The notes under the pieces were generated by a model. That model had not been told where the DNA came from, ran no database searches, and saw only the letters and a list, made by a program, of their open reading frames with translations. Below are positions 42,068 through 49,878 of a DNA stretch of 52,177 bases, one piece after another. This DNA is from CAZGUG01 sp964529035 (GTDB taxonomy: Bacteria > Bacillota > Clostridia > Ch29), in contig CAZGUG010000007.1 of assembly GCA_964529035.1 (NCBI GenBank), forward strand, positions 1-52,177. The letters are read 5' to 3'. The translations under genes and the position numbers were made by a program. How positions within the stretch are numbered: position 1 is the stretch's first letter; every line of letters begins with the position of its first letter.

Positions 42068-42098
42068 CCTCCTTATGCACAGGGAGGCTTTTTATTTT
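42068..42098 (+). terminator. Riboswitch expression platform: terminator
   Basis: CCTCC (42068-42072) pairs with GGAGG (42083-42087), followed by CTTTTTATTTT. The alternative antiterminator pairs ATAAGGTGG (42052-42060), which includes the P1 3' strand, with CCTCCTTAT (42068-42076). Confidence 0.75.
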
Positions 42099-42124
42099 GC
42101 AGTACAAAGGAGGTTATGTCTATT

Positions 42125-43315
42125 ATGTCAAGAAAGCTGTTTACTTCGGAATCGGTTACCGAAGGGCATCCCGACAAAATATGCGACCAGATATCGGATG
42201 CCGTACTGGACGCGATACTTACAAGGGACCCCTTTGCAAGGGTTGCCTGTGAAACCGCGGTGACCACCGGCCTTGTACTGGTTATGGGGGAGATTACCAC
42301 AGAATGTTATGTGGATATACCCAGCATTGTCAGGCGGACGGTAAAGGATATCGGATACACAAGGGCAAAGTACGGGTTTGACGGGGATACCTGTGCAGTG
42401 ATAACGTCGATAGACGAGCAGTCTCCCGATATCGCCCGGGGTGTGGACAAGGCCTTTGAAGCAAGAACGGGTGATACCGGCAACCACTTTGATACAATCG
42501 GTGCCGGGGACCAGGGCATGATGTTCGGGTTTGCCTGCAGCGAAACCGATACCCTTATGCCGCTGCCCATTTTCCTGGCCCACGGCCTGACAAGAAAACT
42601 GGCGGAGGTAAGGAAATCCAAGCTGCTTCCATACATACGGCCGGACGGAAAGTCCCAGGTGACCGTTGAATATGAAGGGGACAGGCCGGTAAGGGTGGAT
42701 ACCGTTGTGATTTCAACCCAGCATCATCCAAAGGCGGACCCTCAGACCATCAGGGAAGATTTAAAGGAACATGTTATCGGGAAAGTAATACCCGAAGAGC
42801 TGCTGGACAAAAACACCAGGTTTTATATAAACCCCACCGGCAGGTTTGTGGTGGGAGGACCCCAGGGGGACTCGGGGCTGACAGGCAGAAAGATAATAGT
42901 GGACACCTACGGAGGATACGCACGCCACGGCGGCGGTGCCTTTTCGGGCAAGGACCCCACAAAGGTTGACCGTTCCGCTTCCTATGCGGCCAGGTACGTG
43001 GCCAAAAACATAGTGGCGGCGGGTATTGCCGAAAGGTGCGAAGTACAGCTGGCCTATGCCATAGGCGTGGCGAGGCCGGTTTCGATAATGGTTGATACCT
43101 TCGGAACTTCGAAAATTTCGGAACAGGACATTATAAAGCTTATTAATTCCAATTTTGACCTGCGCCCGGCGGCTATAATAAGGGACCTTGAATTGAGAAG
43201 GCCGATATACAGGCAGGTGGCGGCCTACGGACATTTCGGCAGGCCGGATATACAGCTTCCGTGGGAAAGACTGGACAAGGCACAGGATTTAAAAAGCCAG
43301 GCCCTGGACGGATAA
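42125..43315 (+). CDS. metK: S-adenosylmethionine synthetase
   Basis: MetK makes S-adenosylmethionine from methionine and ATP. The 396-aa protein has the start MSRKLFTSESVTEGHPDKI, GAGDQGMMFGFA (ATP loop) and GGGAFSGKDPTKVDRSAAY-type sequence (P-loop-like). AAAGGAGG at 42106-42113 is eleven bases before the ATG at 42125 and only two before the ATG at 42116, so 42125 is chosen; it also gives the usual N-terminus. It is regulated by the SAM-I riboswitch upstream. Confidence 0.97.
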   Translation: MSRKLFTSESVTEGHPDKICDQISDAVLDAILTRDPFARVACETAVTTGLVLVMGEITTECYVDIPSIVRRTVKDIGYTRAKYGFDGDTCAVITSIDEQSPDIARGVDKAFEARTGDTGNHFDTIGAGDQGMMFGFACSETDTLMPLPIFLAHGLTRKLAEVRKSKLLPYIRPDGKSQVTVEYEGDRPVRVDTVVISTQHHPKADPQTIREDLKEHVIGKVIPEELLDKNTRFYINPTGRFVVGGPQGDSGLTGRKIIVDTYGGYARHGGGAFSGKDPTKVDRSASYAARYVAKNIVAAGIAERCEVQLAYAIGVARPVSIMVDTFGTSKISEQDIIKLINSNFDLRPAAIIRDLELRRPIYRQVAAYGHFGRPDIQLPWERLDKAQDLKSQALDG

Positions 43316-43334
43316 ATACAAGGAATAGAATCTT

Positions 43335-43382
43335 ACGGTACCGGGTTATAAACCCTTTGGTATATAATCCGGTGCCGTTTTT
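43335..43382 (+). terminator. Terminator after metK
   Basis: ACGGTACCGG (43335-43344) pairs with CCGGTGCCGT (43369-43378), one wobble, followed by TTTT. Confidence 0.8.
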
Positions 43383-43490
43383 GTATTTTTTGCACCTTTT
43401 CCCCGGTAAGTTACCGGTGCAAAGATGCAAAAGGCGGTTTTACCTATATTTTGTCCACCGGATAAAATTGCGTTGAAAGGTGGTGATTAT

Positions 43491-43715
43491 ATGCCGTTAC
43501 AGGTACAGCCGGTGGATTCCAGGTTAAGAATCCGTTATGAGCTGGGGCTGAACCAGGAAGGAAACCCCGTGTATTCCACAAGGACCTATTCGGGAATAAA
43601 ACCCGAATCCGACGACCAGGACGTTTACGATATAGCGGTGGTATTGACGGGCCTTCAGGAGTACCCGGTGGCATCCATCAGCAGGGTAAACGAAGCGGAG
43701 TTTTTTGACGTCTAG
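43491..43715 (+). CDS. DUF1659 family small protein
   Basis: This 74-aa protein matches the DUF1659 pattern: LRIRYELGLNQEGNPVYSTR, then YDIAVVLTGLQEYPVASISR, ending in NEAEFFDV. Function unknown. The ATG at 43491 follows AAAGGTGGTG. It is paired with the DUF2922 gene 54 bases downstream; these two families are often neighbours in Firmicutes. Confidence 0.78.
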   Translation: MPLQVQPVDSRLRIRYELGLNQEGNPVYSTRTYSGIKPESDDQDVYDIAVVLTGLQEYPVASISRVNEAEFFDV

Positions 43716-43769
43716 CATGCCCGGCAAGGTGCGTGGCACAGACCAGTATTTGCAAAGGGAGGTGTGAAA

Positions 43770-43988
43770 ATGGCAAAAAGGCTGGAGATGATATTTACCA
43801 ATGCGGCCGGGAGAAGGTCCTCCATTTCGGTGTATAATGTCCGTGACGACGTTGCGCAGCAGGAAGTGCAGGCCGCCATGGACACCATACTGGACAAAGG
43901 AATATTTACCACAAGCGGAGGGGACCTGGTGGCGGTAGCCGGCGCCAGAATCGTGGCGACAGAAATAACAGAGATACCCGTGGAATAG
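43770..43988 (+). CDS. DUF2922 family small protein
   Basis: This 72-aa protein has the DUF2922 pattern (KRLEMIFTNAAGRRSSISVY, VQAAMDTILDKGIF, ARIVATEITEIPVE). Function unknown. The ATG at 43770 is seven bases after AAAGGGAGG; a GTG at 43764 sits too close to it. Both this gene and the DUF1659 gene are small, acidic and soluble. Confidence 0.75.
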   Translation: MAKRLEMIFTNAAGRRSSISVYNVRDDVAQQEVQAAMDTILDKGIFTTSGGDLVAVAGARIVATEITEIPVE

Positions 43989-44010
43989 GCAAATCGGTTT
44001 CCACGGCGGT

Positions 44011-44049
44011 ACCGGCGGAGGGAGGGCCGGCGCCTTCCCTCCGCCGGGT
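44011..44049. other. Strong hairpin without T-run
   Basis: CCGGCGGAGGGAGG and CCTTCCCTCCGCCGG pair almost perfectly (one bulged base) around GCCGGCG. The lack of a T-run argues against a simple intrinsic terminator; it may still stop or stabilise the DUF1659-DUF2922 transcript. Confidence 0.55.
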
Positions 44050-44165
44050 ATCACCAAATACGAATCCTGCGCTTATAATGTTTTAGACAAAGGATAAAGT
44101 ATAAAATGCATCTTTGAAAGGGACCATACCGGTCCCGGCGGGTGCATGTACGGGAGGCCGGAGAA

Positions 44166-44738
44166 TTGGGCAAACTGGACAGTACTTCAGAGAAACAGAT
44201 AGCGGCTCTTGTTCCCTGTTACCACGAAAGTATGGGTAATGCCACCGAGGTAATATACCTTGACGGAGATTCGGCTGTCATTCCCAGGACGGTAAAGACG
44301 GTTCTTAGGAATATCGCTGCAGAGTTCACAGTCGACCTGGACGCTTCGAGGAAGAAATACGGCGAAATGCTGGGCTGCAGGCGGGCGGTGCCGGTACCCC
44401 TAAGTGCCGGGATGATAATGTTTCCGTTAAAAATGCGAAAAGCCGTATCCAAAAACGATTCTTCCAGGGGCTATATAAACTTTGCTGCCGTCAAAGAGGT
44501 AAGGGAAGCGGGCAGGGCATGTTCAATGGTAATACTTGAAAATGACCGGCAGCTGAAATGCCTGCACAGCATTAAGAACCTGAACCAGCATTTAAGGAAC
44601 TGTCATTTTCTGTACCAGAAACTTCAAGGTTCCCGGGGCACGGGAGAAAGCGCCGCGCAGTATCTTGACTGTCCCGCCACCAAGGCGGATATTGCGATGC
44701 TGCTTAAGGAAATAAGGGAATTAAGGGAAAATCTGTGA
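44166..44738 (+). CDS. ComK-like competence regulator family protein
   Basis: This 190-aa protein aligns by eye with B. subtilis ComK. The KYGEMLGCRRA region corresponds to FFGSSYAGRKA, MIMFPLKMR to IFLFPTLS, and RGYINFAAVKEVREAG to CGWISHVHVKEFKATE, in the same order and spacing. ComK activates DNA-uptake genes. The overall identity is low, so a distant family member is the safe call; a LytTR-like DNA-binding protein is the alternative. The TTG at 44166 follows GGGAGG by eight bases. recD2 and comFC follow, which suits a DNA-uptake theme. Confidence 0.6.
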   Translation: MGKLDSTSEKQIAALVPCYHESMGNATEVIYLDGDSAVIPRTVKTVLRNIAAEFTVDLDASRKKYGEMLGCRRAVPVPLSAGMIMFPLKMRKAVSKNDSSRGYINFAAVKEVREAGRACSMVILENDRQLKCLHSIKNLNQHLRNCHFLYQKLQGSRGTGESAAQYLDCPATKADIAMLLKEIRELRENL

Positions 44739-44744
44739 TATAAT
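44736..44744 (+). promoter_or_regulatory. Extended -10 promoter for recD2
   Basis: TG-A-TATAAT (44736-44744) is a perfect extended -10; no -35 is visible. It overlaps the stop of the ComK-like gene. Confidence 0.55.
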
Positions 44745-44777
44745 CTGATTTAGAAAAGTTTCGGGGGGAAACGGCTT

Positions 44778-47012
44778 ATGCTGGAACTGGAGGGTATGGT
44801 AGCAAGCATAGTGTTCAGGAACGATGAAAACGGGTATTCCATAGTAAGGTTTGACAGTGAAGGAGAAAGGATAACCCTGGTGGGCTTTATGCCCCTTGTA
44901 AGGGAAGGGGAAAATCTAAAAGTAAAAGGGGAATGGACATACCATCCCGTTTACGGTGAACAGGTACAGGTTACAGAATATTCCAGCATAACACCGTCAA
45001 CACTGGATGGTATTCAAAAGTACCTGGCTTCCGGCCTGATACCCGGTATAGGGCCCAAAACGGCAAAAAAAATAGTAACCACGCTGGGAAAAGACAGCCT
45101 TGATATAATCCAGTACAACCCGAAACAGCTTATGCGGGTGGAGGGAATCGGAGAGAAAAAGGCCCAAAGGATTGCCGAGGCCTTTGAGGAGCAGCGGGGT
45201 ATCCGCGAAGTACTGATGTTCCTGCAGACCTACGGTATCAGTACGGCCTTTGCGCTGAAAATATACAAAAAATACAGGGAAGATACAATAAAGCTTATTA
45301 AGCAGAACCCGTACAGGCTGGTGGATGACGTGGAAGGGATAGGCTTTAAAAGGGCGGATAAAATTGCCGTGAGCATGGGCATGGAGCATGATTCGCCCGG
45401 CAGGATAATAGCCGGCACAAAGTATGTGCTTACCGAGTTTGCCGGTGCCGGGCATGTGTTTGCACCTAAGGGGCTGCTGGCAGAACGTGCGGCGGATCTT
45501 TTGGGTGTTGAAGAATGCCGGGTGGAAGACGCCATAACTTCGCTGGCGGTTTCCGGGCAGGTGAAGCTTGAGGGGACCGAAGACCAGGTAGTATACCATA
45601 TGCCCTTTCACTACGCCGAAACGTCGGTGGCGGCCAGGCTTACCTCCCTCGCCCTGGCCGACTATGATACCCTTGACATGGATACTGAAGACGAAATAGC
45701 CGGGTACCAAGCAAGACAGGGCATAGTGCTGGACCAGGCGCAGAAGGAAGCGGTAACCCAGTCGGTGCATAACGGTATAGTGGTGGTCACCGGAGGGCCC
45801 GGGACAGGCAAGACCACCATCATTAAAGCGGTGATTGACCTGCTGGAGGGAAAGGGCCTTAAGGTTGCGCTGGCGGCGCCAACCGGCCGGGCGGCAAAAC
45901 GGCTGGCCCAGGCCTGCGGCAGGCAGGCCAGTACCATTCACCGGCTGCTTGAATATTCGTATCATGAGAATGAGCATATGTCGGGTTACGGAAGGAATGA
46001 GGACAATCCGCTGGACTGCAGCGTACTTATAATAGACGAGGTTTCAATGGTTGACATACTGCTTATGCATCACCTTTTAAAGGCGGTGGAGACGGGAACC
46101 CGGCTGGTTATGGTGGGGGACGTGGACCAGCTGCCGTCGGTGGGGCCGGGCAATGTACTGAAGGATATTATATCAAGCGGGGTAGTTAAGGTGGTAAGGC
46201 TGAAAAAGATATTCCGCCAGGAGAAAGAAAGCTCCATAGTGATTAACGCCCACAGGATCAACCAGGGCAAGTACCCGGTTGTCGGTTCAAGGGACGGTGA
46301 CTTCTTTTTTATCGAGACAAGGGACATGCAGCAGGCAGTTGACACAATAATAGATCTGTGTAAAAATCGTCTGCCGCGGTACAACGGGTATGACCCGTTC
46401 ACCGATATTCAGGTGCTTTCACCAATGAGAAAGGGAATCGTGGGCGTGGAAAACCTGAATACAAGGCTGAGGGAAAGCTTAAACCCCCCTTCTCCCGGCA
46501 AGGGAGAAAGAAAATCCGGCGGCACGCTGTTCAGAACCGGGGACAGGGTGATGCAGGTAAGGAACAATTATTCCCTCAAATGGGAGGCTGTCGACGGAAC
46601 CGCAGTCGAGGGCGAAGGGGTGTTCAACGGCGACCTCGGTATAATAGAGAGCATTGACGAAGAAGAACAGGAACTTGTGGTTGTATTTGACGACGACAGA
46701 AGGGTGTGCTACCGGTTCAACCAGTTGGACGAACTGGAACCGGCCTATGCCGTTACCGTTCACAAAAGCCAGGGCAGTGAATTTCCGGTTATGGTGATGC
46801 CGGTATTCTGGGGCCCTCCAATGCTGGTCACCAGGAACCTTTTGTATACGGCGGTAAGCAGGGCCCGGCAGCTGGTGATACTTTTGGGCAGCGAAAAGTG
46901 CCTGCGCAGGATGGTGGACAACAACAGGATAACCAGGCGGTATTCAGCCCTGGACAGAAGGATGAGGGAGATACTGGCGGGCTGCCGTGCCGAAGGGGGC
47001 GGAACGGGTTGA
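44778..47012 (+). CDS. recD2: RecD2 helicase (RecD-like ATP-dependent DNA helicase)
   Basis: RecD2 is a 5'-3' superfamily 1 helicase of bacteria lacking RecBC, acting in DNA repair and fork metabolism. The 744-aa protein has an N-terminal OB/HhH region (IPGIGPKTAKKIV, VEGIGEKKAQRI), Walker A GGPGTGKT (339-346), VLIIDEVSMVD, the motif GDVDQLPSVGPGNVL and the C-terminal AVTVHKSQGSEFP and YTAVSRAR. The ATG at 44778 follows GGGGGGAAA. Its stop overlaps the TTG of comFC. Confidence 0.96.
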   Translation: MLELEGMVASIVFRNDENGYSIVRFDSEGERITLVGFMPLVREGENLKVKGEWTYHPVYGEQVQVTEYSSITPSTLDGIQKYLASGLIPGIGPKTAKKIVTTLGKDSLDIIQYNPKQLMRVEGIGEKKAQRIAEAFEEQRGIREVLMFLQTYGISTAFALKIYKKYREDTIKLIKQNPYRLVDDVEGIGFKRADKIAVSMGMEHDSPGRIIAGTKYVLTEFAGAGHVFAPKGLLAERAADLLGVEECRVEDAITSLAVSGQVKLEGTEDQVVYHMPFHYAETSVAARLTSLALADYDTLDMDTEDEIAGYQARQGIVLDQAQKEAVTQSVHNGIVVVTGGPGTGKTTIIKAVIDLLEGKGLKVALAAPTGRAAKRLAQACGRQASTIHRLLEYSYHENEHMSGYGRNEDNPLDCSVLIIDEVSMVDILLMHHLLKAVETGTRLVMVGDVDQLPSVGPGNVLKDIISSGVVKVVRLKKIFRQEKESSIVINAHRINQGKYPVVGSRDGDFFFIETRDMQQAVDTIIDLCKNRLPRYNGYDPFTDIQVLSPMRKGIVGVENLNTRLRESLNPPSPGKGERKSGGTLFRTGDRVMQVRNNYSLKWEAVDGTAVEGEGVFNGDLGIIESIDEEEQELVVVFDDDRRVCYRFNQLDELEPAYAVTVHKSQGSEFPVMVMPVFWGPPMLVTRNLLYTAVSRARQLVILLGSEKCLRRMVDNNRITRRYSALDRRMREILAGCRAEGGGTG

Positions 47013-47743
47013 AGGCTCTGGCCAAGGAGGCCTGGGAGAGTTTTTTGGACCTGCTTTATCCCGAGGGCATAAACTGCCTTTTGTGCGGCGAAAAAATCCG
47101 CGGCACTCACCAATATGGAATATGTCAAAGCTGCAGCCGGAGCATTACCTTTATAGGGGAGCAGAGCTGCAAACGTTGCGGCAAGTATCTTAAAGGCGGC
47201 GGTCTGTGCAGCGACTGTCGTGACTTTTATCATCATTTCGACAGGGCATATTCGCTGTGCGTGTACGATGACAGGATTAAAAAAGGCATATACTCATTCA
47301 AGTACGGCGGCAGGCCTTACCTTGCCCGCCCCTTTGGAAAAATGATGGCGGACAGGATAAGAAAACTTGGGCTTGACCGGAAAATTGACGCGGTAGTGCC
47401 GGTGCCGCTGCACCCTGAGAAGCAGAGGATAAGGGGCTATAACCAGTCACTGCTGCTGGCCAGAAATCTGGCAAAGGCTCTTGAGGGGAAGCCGGTACTG
47501 GACATTCTGGCCAGGGAAAGGAACACTCCCGCCCTGAGCGGTCTAACGCGTACACAAAGGGCCAAAGTGCTGGCGGACGCCTTTAAACTGAAAAACAAGC
47601 GGGAATTGACTCTCAGGAATATACTTCTGGTTGACGATATATATACTACAGGTACGACTACCGATATGTGTGCCGGGGTGCTGAAAAGGGAAGGGGCGGA
47701 GAAAGTGTACGTGTTTACCCTTTCTTCCGGCAGGGATGTATAA
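47009..47743 (+). CDS. comFC: ComF family protein (ComFC)
   Basis: ComFC is a phosphoribosyltransferase-fold protein needed for transformation in several bacteria. The 244-aa protein has an N-terminal four-pair Cys zinc module (CLLCGEKI, CQSCSR, CKRCGKYL, CSDCRD) and the PRPP motif ILLVDDIYTTGTTTD. The TTG at 47009 lies in the recD2 stop, with AGGGGGCGG upstream. It starts the comFC-yvyF-flgM order seen in B. subtilis. Confidence 0.93.
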   Translation: MKALAKEAWESFLDLLYPEGINCLLCGEKIRGTHQYGICQSCSRSITFIGEQSCKRCGKYLKGGGLCSDCRDFYHHFDRAYSLCVYDDRIKKGIYSFKYGGRPYLARPFGKMMADRIRKLGLDRKIDAVVPVPLHPEKQRIRGYNQSLLLARNLAKALEGKPVLDILARERNTPALSGLTRTQRAKVLADAFKLKNKRELTLRNILLVDDIYTTGTTTDMCAGVLKREGAEKVYVFTLSSGRDV

Positions 47744-47765
47744 TGAAGCAGGAAGGAGGAATATT

Positions 47766-48173
47766 ATGGCGGATTTTCGCAATTGTAAAAGGTGCGGGAA
47801 GCTTTTCGTGTACAACGGCATTCCGTTATGCAATGCCTGTGTCCAGGAGGACGAGGAAACCTACAAGCTGGTTAAGGAATATATTGAAAAACATCCAAGG
47901 TGCACCACCATCGAAGTGTCCGAAGCCCTTGACGTACCGGTGGAGAAAATACTGCAGTTTCTCAGGGAGGGCAAGCTGGAGCTGAGCAGCGATAATCCCA
48001 ACATAGTGCTGGGATGCGAAAGATGCGGAAGGCCGATAAATACCGGCAGGTACTGCAAAGAGTGTGCATCCTTTATGGAAAGCCAGTTTAAAAGGGGATT
48101 TGTCAGTGAAGAGAAAAGGGTGCACCGGGAAAGTGACCGAATGTATACCGCCCACAGGAGAAAAAGGTATTAA
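47766..48173 (+). CDS. yvyF: Flagellar operon protein YvyF (zinc-ribbon)
   Basis: This 135-aa protein of the TIGR03826/YvyF family has an N-terminal Cys pair module (CKRCGKLFVYNGIPLCNAC), a winged-helix-like middle (TTIEVSEALDVPVEKILQFL) and a second Cys pair (CERCGRPINTGRYCKEC). It may be a flagellar regulator, but its function is unproven. GGAAGGAGGA precedes the ATG at 47766. Its stop overlaps the -35 of the putative flgM promoter. Confidence 0.88.
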   Translation: MADFRNCKRCGKLFVYNGIPLCNACVQEDEETYKLVKEYIEKHPRCTTIEVSEALDVPVEKILQFLREGKLELSSDNPNIVLGCERCGRPINTGRYCKECASFMESQFKRGFVSEEKRVHRESDRMYTAHRRKRY

Positions 48174-48197
48174 CAAAAATCGGAATACTGACGATAT
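48171..48197 (+). promoter_or_regulatory. Candidate sigma-D promoter for flgM
   Basis: TAAC (48171-48174), 15 bases, GACGATAT (48190-48197): one mismatch to each half of the B. subtilis sigma-D consensus TAAA / GCCGATAT. flgM is under sigma-D control in B. subtilis. Confidence 0.6.
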
Positions 48198-48231
48198 ATT
48201 TAATGAAGTGGTTGAAACGGGGTGATGAATT

Positions 48232-48534
48232 ATGAAAATAAACAGCGGCGGCCTGGAAAAAATACTGGGGATTTACAGGAACCAGGCAGCACAGTCGGCC
48301 AGGGCCGAAAAGGCACAGGCTGCAAAAGGGACTCCCGGTGTTGACAGGATAGAACTGTCACCGGAAGCCAGGGACTTCCAGGTTGCACTGAAGGCGCTGG
48401 GTGAAACTTCCGACATCAGGAAGGATAAGGTAGAGCAGCTTAAAACCAAGATAGTTGCCGGAGAGTACAACGTAAATGCCGAAGAGGTTGCGGGAAAAAT
48501 AGTTGACAGCTTGTTTTTTGACAAAAAGGCATAA
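48232..48534 (+). CDS. flgM: Negative regulator of flagellin synthesis (anti-sigma-D)
   Basis: FlgM binds sigma-D until the hook is finished. The 100-aa protein has the family pattern with VDRIELSPEARDFQVALKAL and the C-terminal sigma-binding helices RKDKVEQLKTKIVAGEYNV and EEVAGKIVDSLF. The ATG at 48232 follows GGGGTGATG. It lies in the canonical yvyF-flgM-flgN-flgK order. Confidence 0.94.
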   Translation: MKINSGGLEKILGIYRNQAAQSARAEKAQAAKGTPGVDRIELSPEARDFQVALKALGETSDIRKDKVEQLKTKIVAGEYNVNAEEVAGKIVDSLFFDKKA

Positions 48535-48562
48535 TCAAAAAAATTCTTTGGGGATGAGGGAT

Positions 48563-49060
48563 ATGGAAGCTTTGTGGGAAAAGCTTATAGATATTCTGGA
48601 GCAGGAAGGCGCGCTCTACAGGGACATCCTTGAACTGTCCCGGCACAAGACTGAAACCATTGTTGAGGGTAAGGTGACGGCGCTGGAGCAGCTGACCGGA
48701 GTGGAGCACAAAATGGTGATGAATGCAGGCCGGCTTGAGCAGCAAAGGGAAGAAACGGTAAACCAACTGGCCGAAAGCTTAAAGATTAAGCCGGAGCAGC
48801 TTAATTTTTCGTTGGTAATTAAGAAAACCGAGGGGAATATCAGGGACAGGTTTCTAAGCTACCGGGATGAGATTGCCGTGACGCTGAAGGAACTAAAGGA
48901 AGTAAACGACCTCAACAGTCATCTTATTAAAAAATCGCTGGAGTATATCGATTTTTCGATAAACCTTATAGCGGGCAGTTCATCAGAGGTGACCTACCAC
49001 GATAAAAAGGACGGCAAGGGCAAGGACAAGGGCGCGAGCTTTTTTGATAAAAAGGTTTAG
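48563..49060 (+). CDS. flgN: FlgN-type flagellar chaperone
   Basis: FlgN escorts the hook-filament junction proteins FlgK and FlgL. The 165-aa protein is helical (MEALWEKLIDILEQEGALYRD, LEQLTGVEHKMVMNAGRLEQ, NDLNSHLIKKSLEYIDFSIN), as the family requires. The ATG at 48563 gives a typical start with GGGGAT eight bases before; an ATG at 48554 is possible. It directly precedes flgK. Confidence 0.88.
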   Translation: MEALWEKLIDILEQEGALYRDILELSRHKTETIVEGKVTALEQLTGVEHKMVMNAGRLEQQREETVNQLAESLKIKPEQLNFSLVIKKTEGNIRDRFLSYRDEIAVTLKELKEVNDLNSHLIKKSLEYIDFSINLIAGSSSEVTYHDKKDGKGKDKGASFFDKKV

Positions 49061-49075
49061 GCGGGAGTGATTGTA

Positions 49076-49864
49076 ATGAGTTCCTTTACGGGGCTTAACA
49101 TTGTAATAAAGGGTCTATATTCGCAGCAGAGAGCCCTTGACGTTACCGGGCACAATATTGCCAATGTAAATACCGAAGGCTATTCCAGGCAGAGGGCGGT
49201 GCTGGAAACCACCAGGCCCATGGAGGTTCTGGGCGGCAGNNNNNNNNNNNNNNNNNNNNNNNNNNNNNNNNNNNNNNNNNNNNNNNNNNNNNNNNNNNNN
49301 NNNNNNNNNNNNNNNNNNNNNNNNNNNNNNNNNNNNNNNGGGGATTATACCGAACCGGATGGCGAACAGATACTGTTCTTTACCAATGACATTACCGCCG
49401 ATTCTTACACGGTGGACGGTTCGGGGATTAGGCACGCCACAGAACCCTTTATAACCGCAAAAAATATAACAATTTCCAAGGAGATATTCGAAGATTTGAA
49501 CAATATTGCGGTGGCGGCAAGTTATGACACCATACCCGGAGATGCCACAAAGGGGCTTGAGATGGCGGACCTACGGCACCAAAACGTGTTCCCGACCTAC
49601 GGTACACCCGAGGATTTCTCCAAGTCCTTGATATCGACGCTGGGGGTGGACGGGCAGGAAGCCATAAGGATGCGGGACAACCAGGAGGTACTGGTAAGCC
49701 AGACCGAAAGGCTGAGGATGTCCACATCCGGGGTTTCGATAGACGAGGAGATGGCGAACATGGTTAAATTTCAGCACAGCTACAATGCGGCGGCAAGGCT
49801 TATAACCGCCATGGACGAAATGATAGAAACACTGGTTATAAGGACCGGCCTTGTGGGCAGGTAA
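49076..49864 (+). CDS. flgK: Flagellar hook-associated protein 1 (interrupted by assembly gap)
   Basis: The N-terminal 54 residues (MSSFTGLNIVIKGLYSQQRA, VTGHNIANVNTEGYSRQRAV) and about 175 C-terminal residues (STSGVSIDEEMANMVKFQHS, YNAAARLITAMDEMIETLV) are typical of FlgK; 100 N lie between. The usual length is about 450-550 aa, so several hundred bases are missing. The frame happens to continue across the N-run. The ATG at 49076 follows GGGAG by eight bases; a GTG at 49067 in the same frame is inside that site. Confidence 0.94.
   Translation: MSSFTGLNIVIKGLYSQQRALDVTGHNIANVNTEGYSRQRAVLETTRPMEVLGGXXXXXXXXXXXXXXXXXXXXXXXXXXXXXXXXXXGDYTEPDGEQILFFTNDITADSYTVDGSGIRHATEPFITAKNITISKEIFEDLNNIAVAASYDTIPGDATKGLEMADLRHQNVFPTYGTPEDFSKSLISTLGVDGQEAIRMRDNQEVLVSQTERLRMSTSGVSIDEEMANMVKFQHSYNAAARLITAMDEMIETLVIRTGLVGR
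49240..49339. other. Assembly gap (100 N) inside flgK
   Basis: A placeholder. FlgK family length implies that the true missing sequence is much longer than 100 bases. Confidence 0.95.
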
Positions 49865-49878
49865 AGGAGTGAGCCGAA

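Noticed and set aside
46483..46520. TTCTCCC/GGGAGAA inverted repeat inside recD2, considered as a repeat insertion
   Set aside because: The encoded stretch around NPPSPGKGE resembles the normal RecD2 sequence at this place, so it is native coding DNA with a chance dyad.
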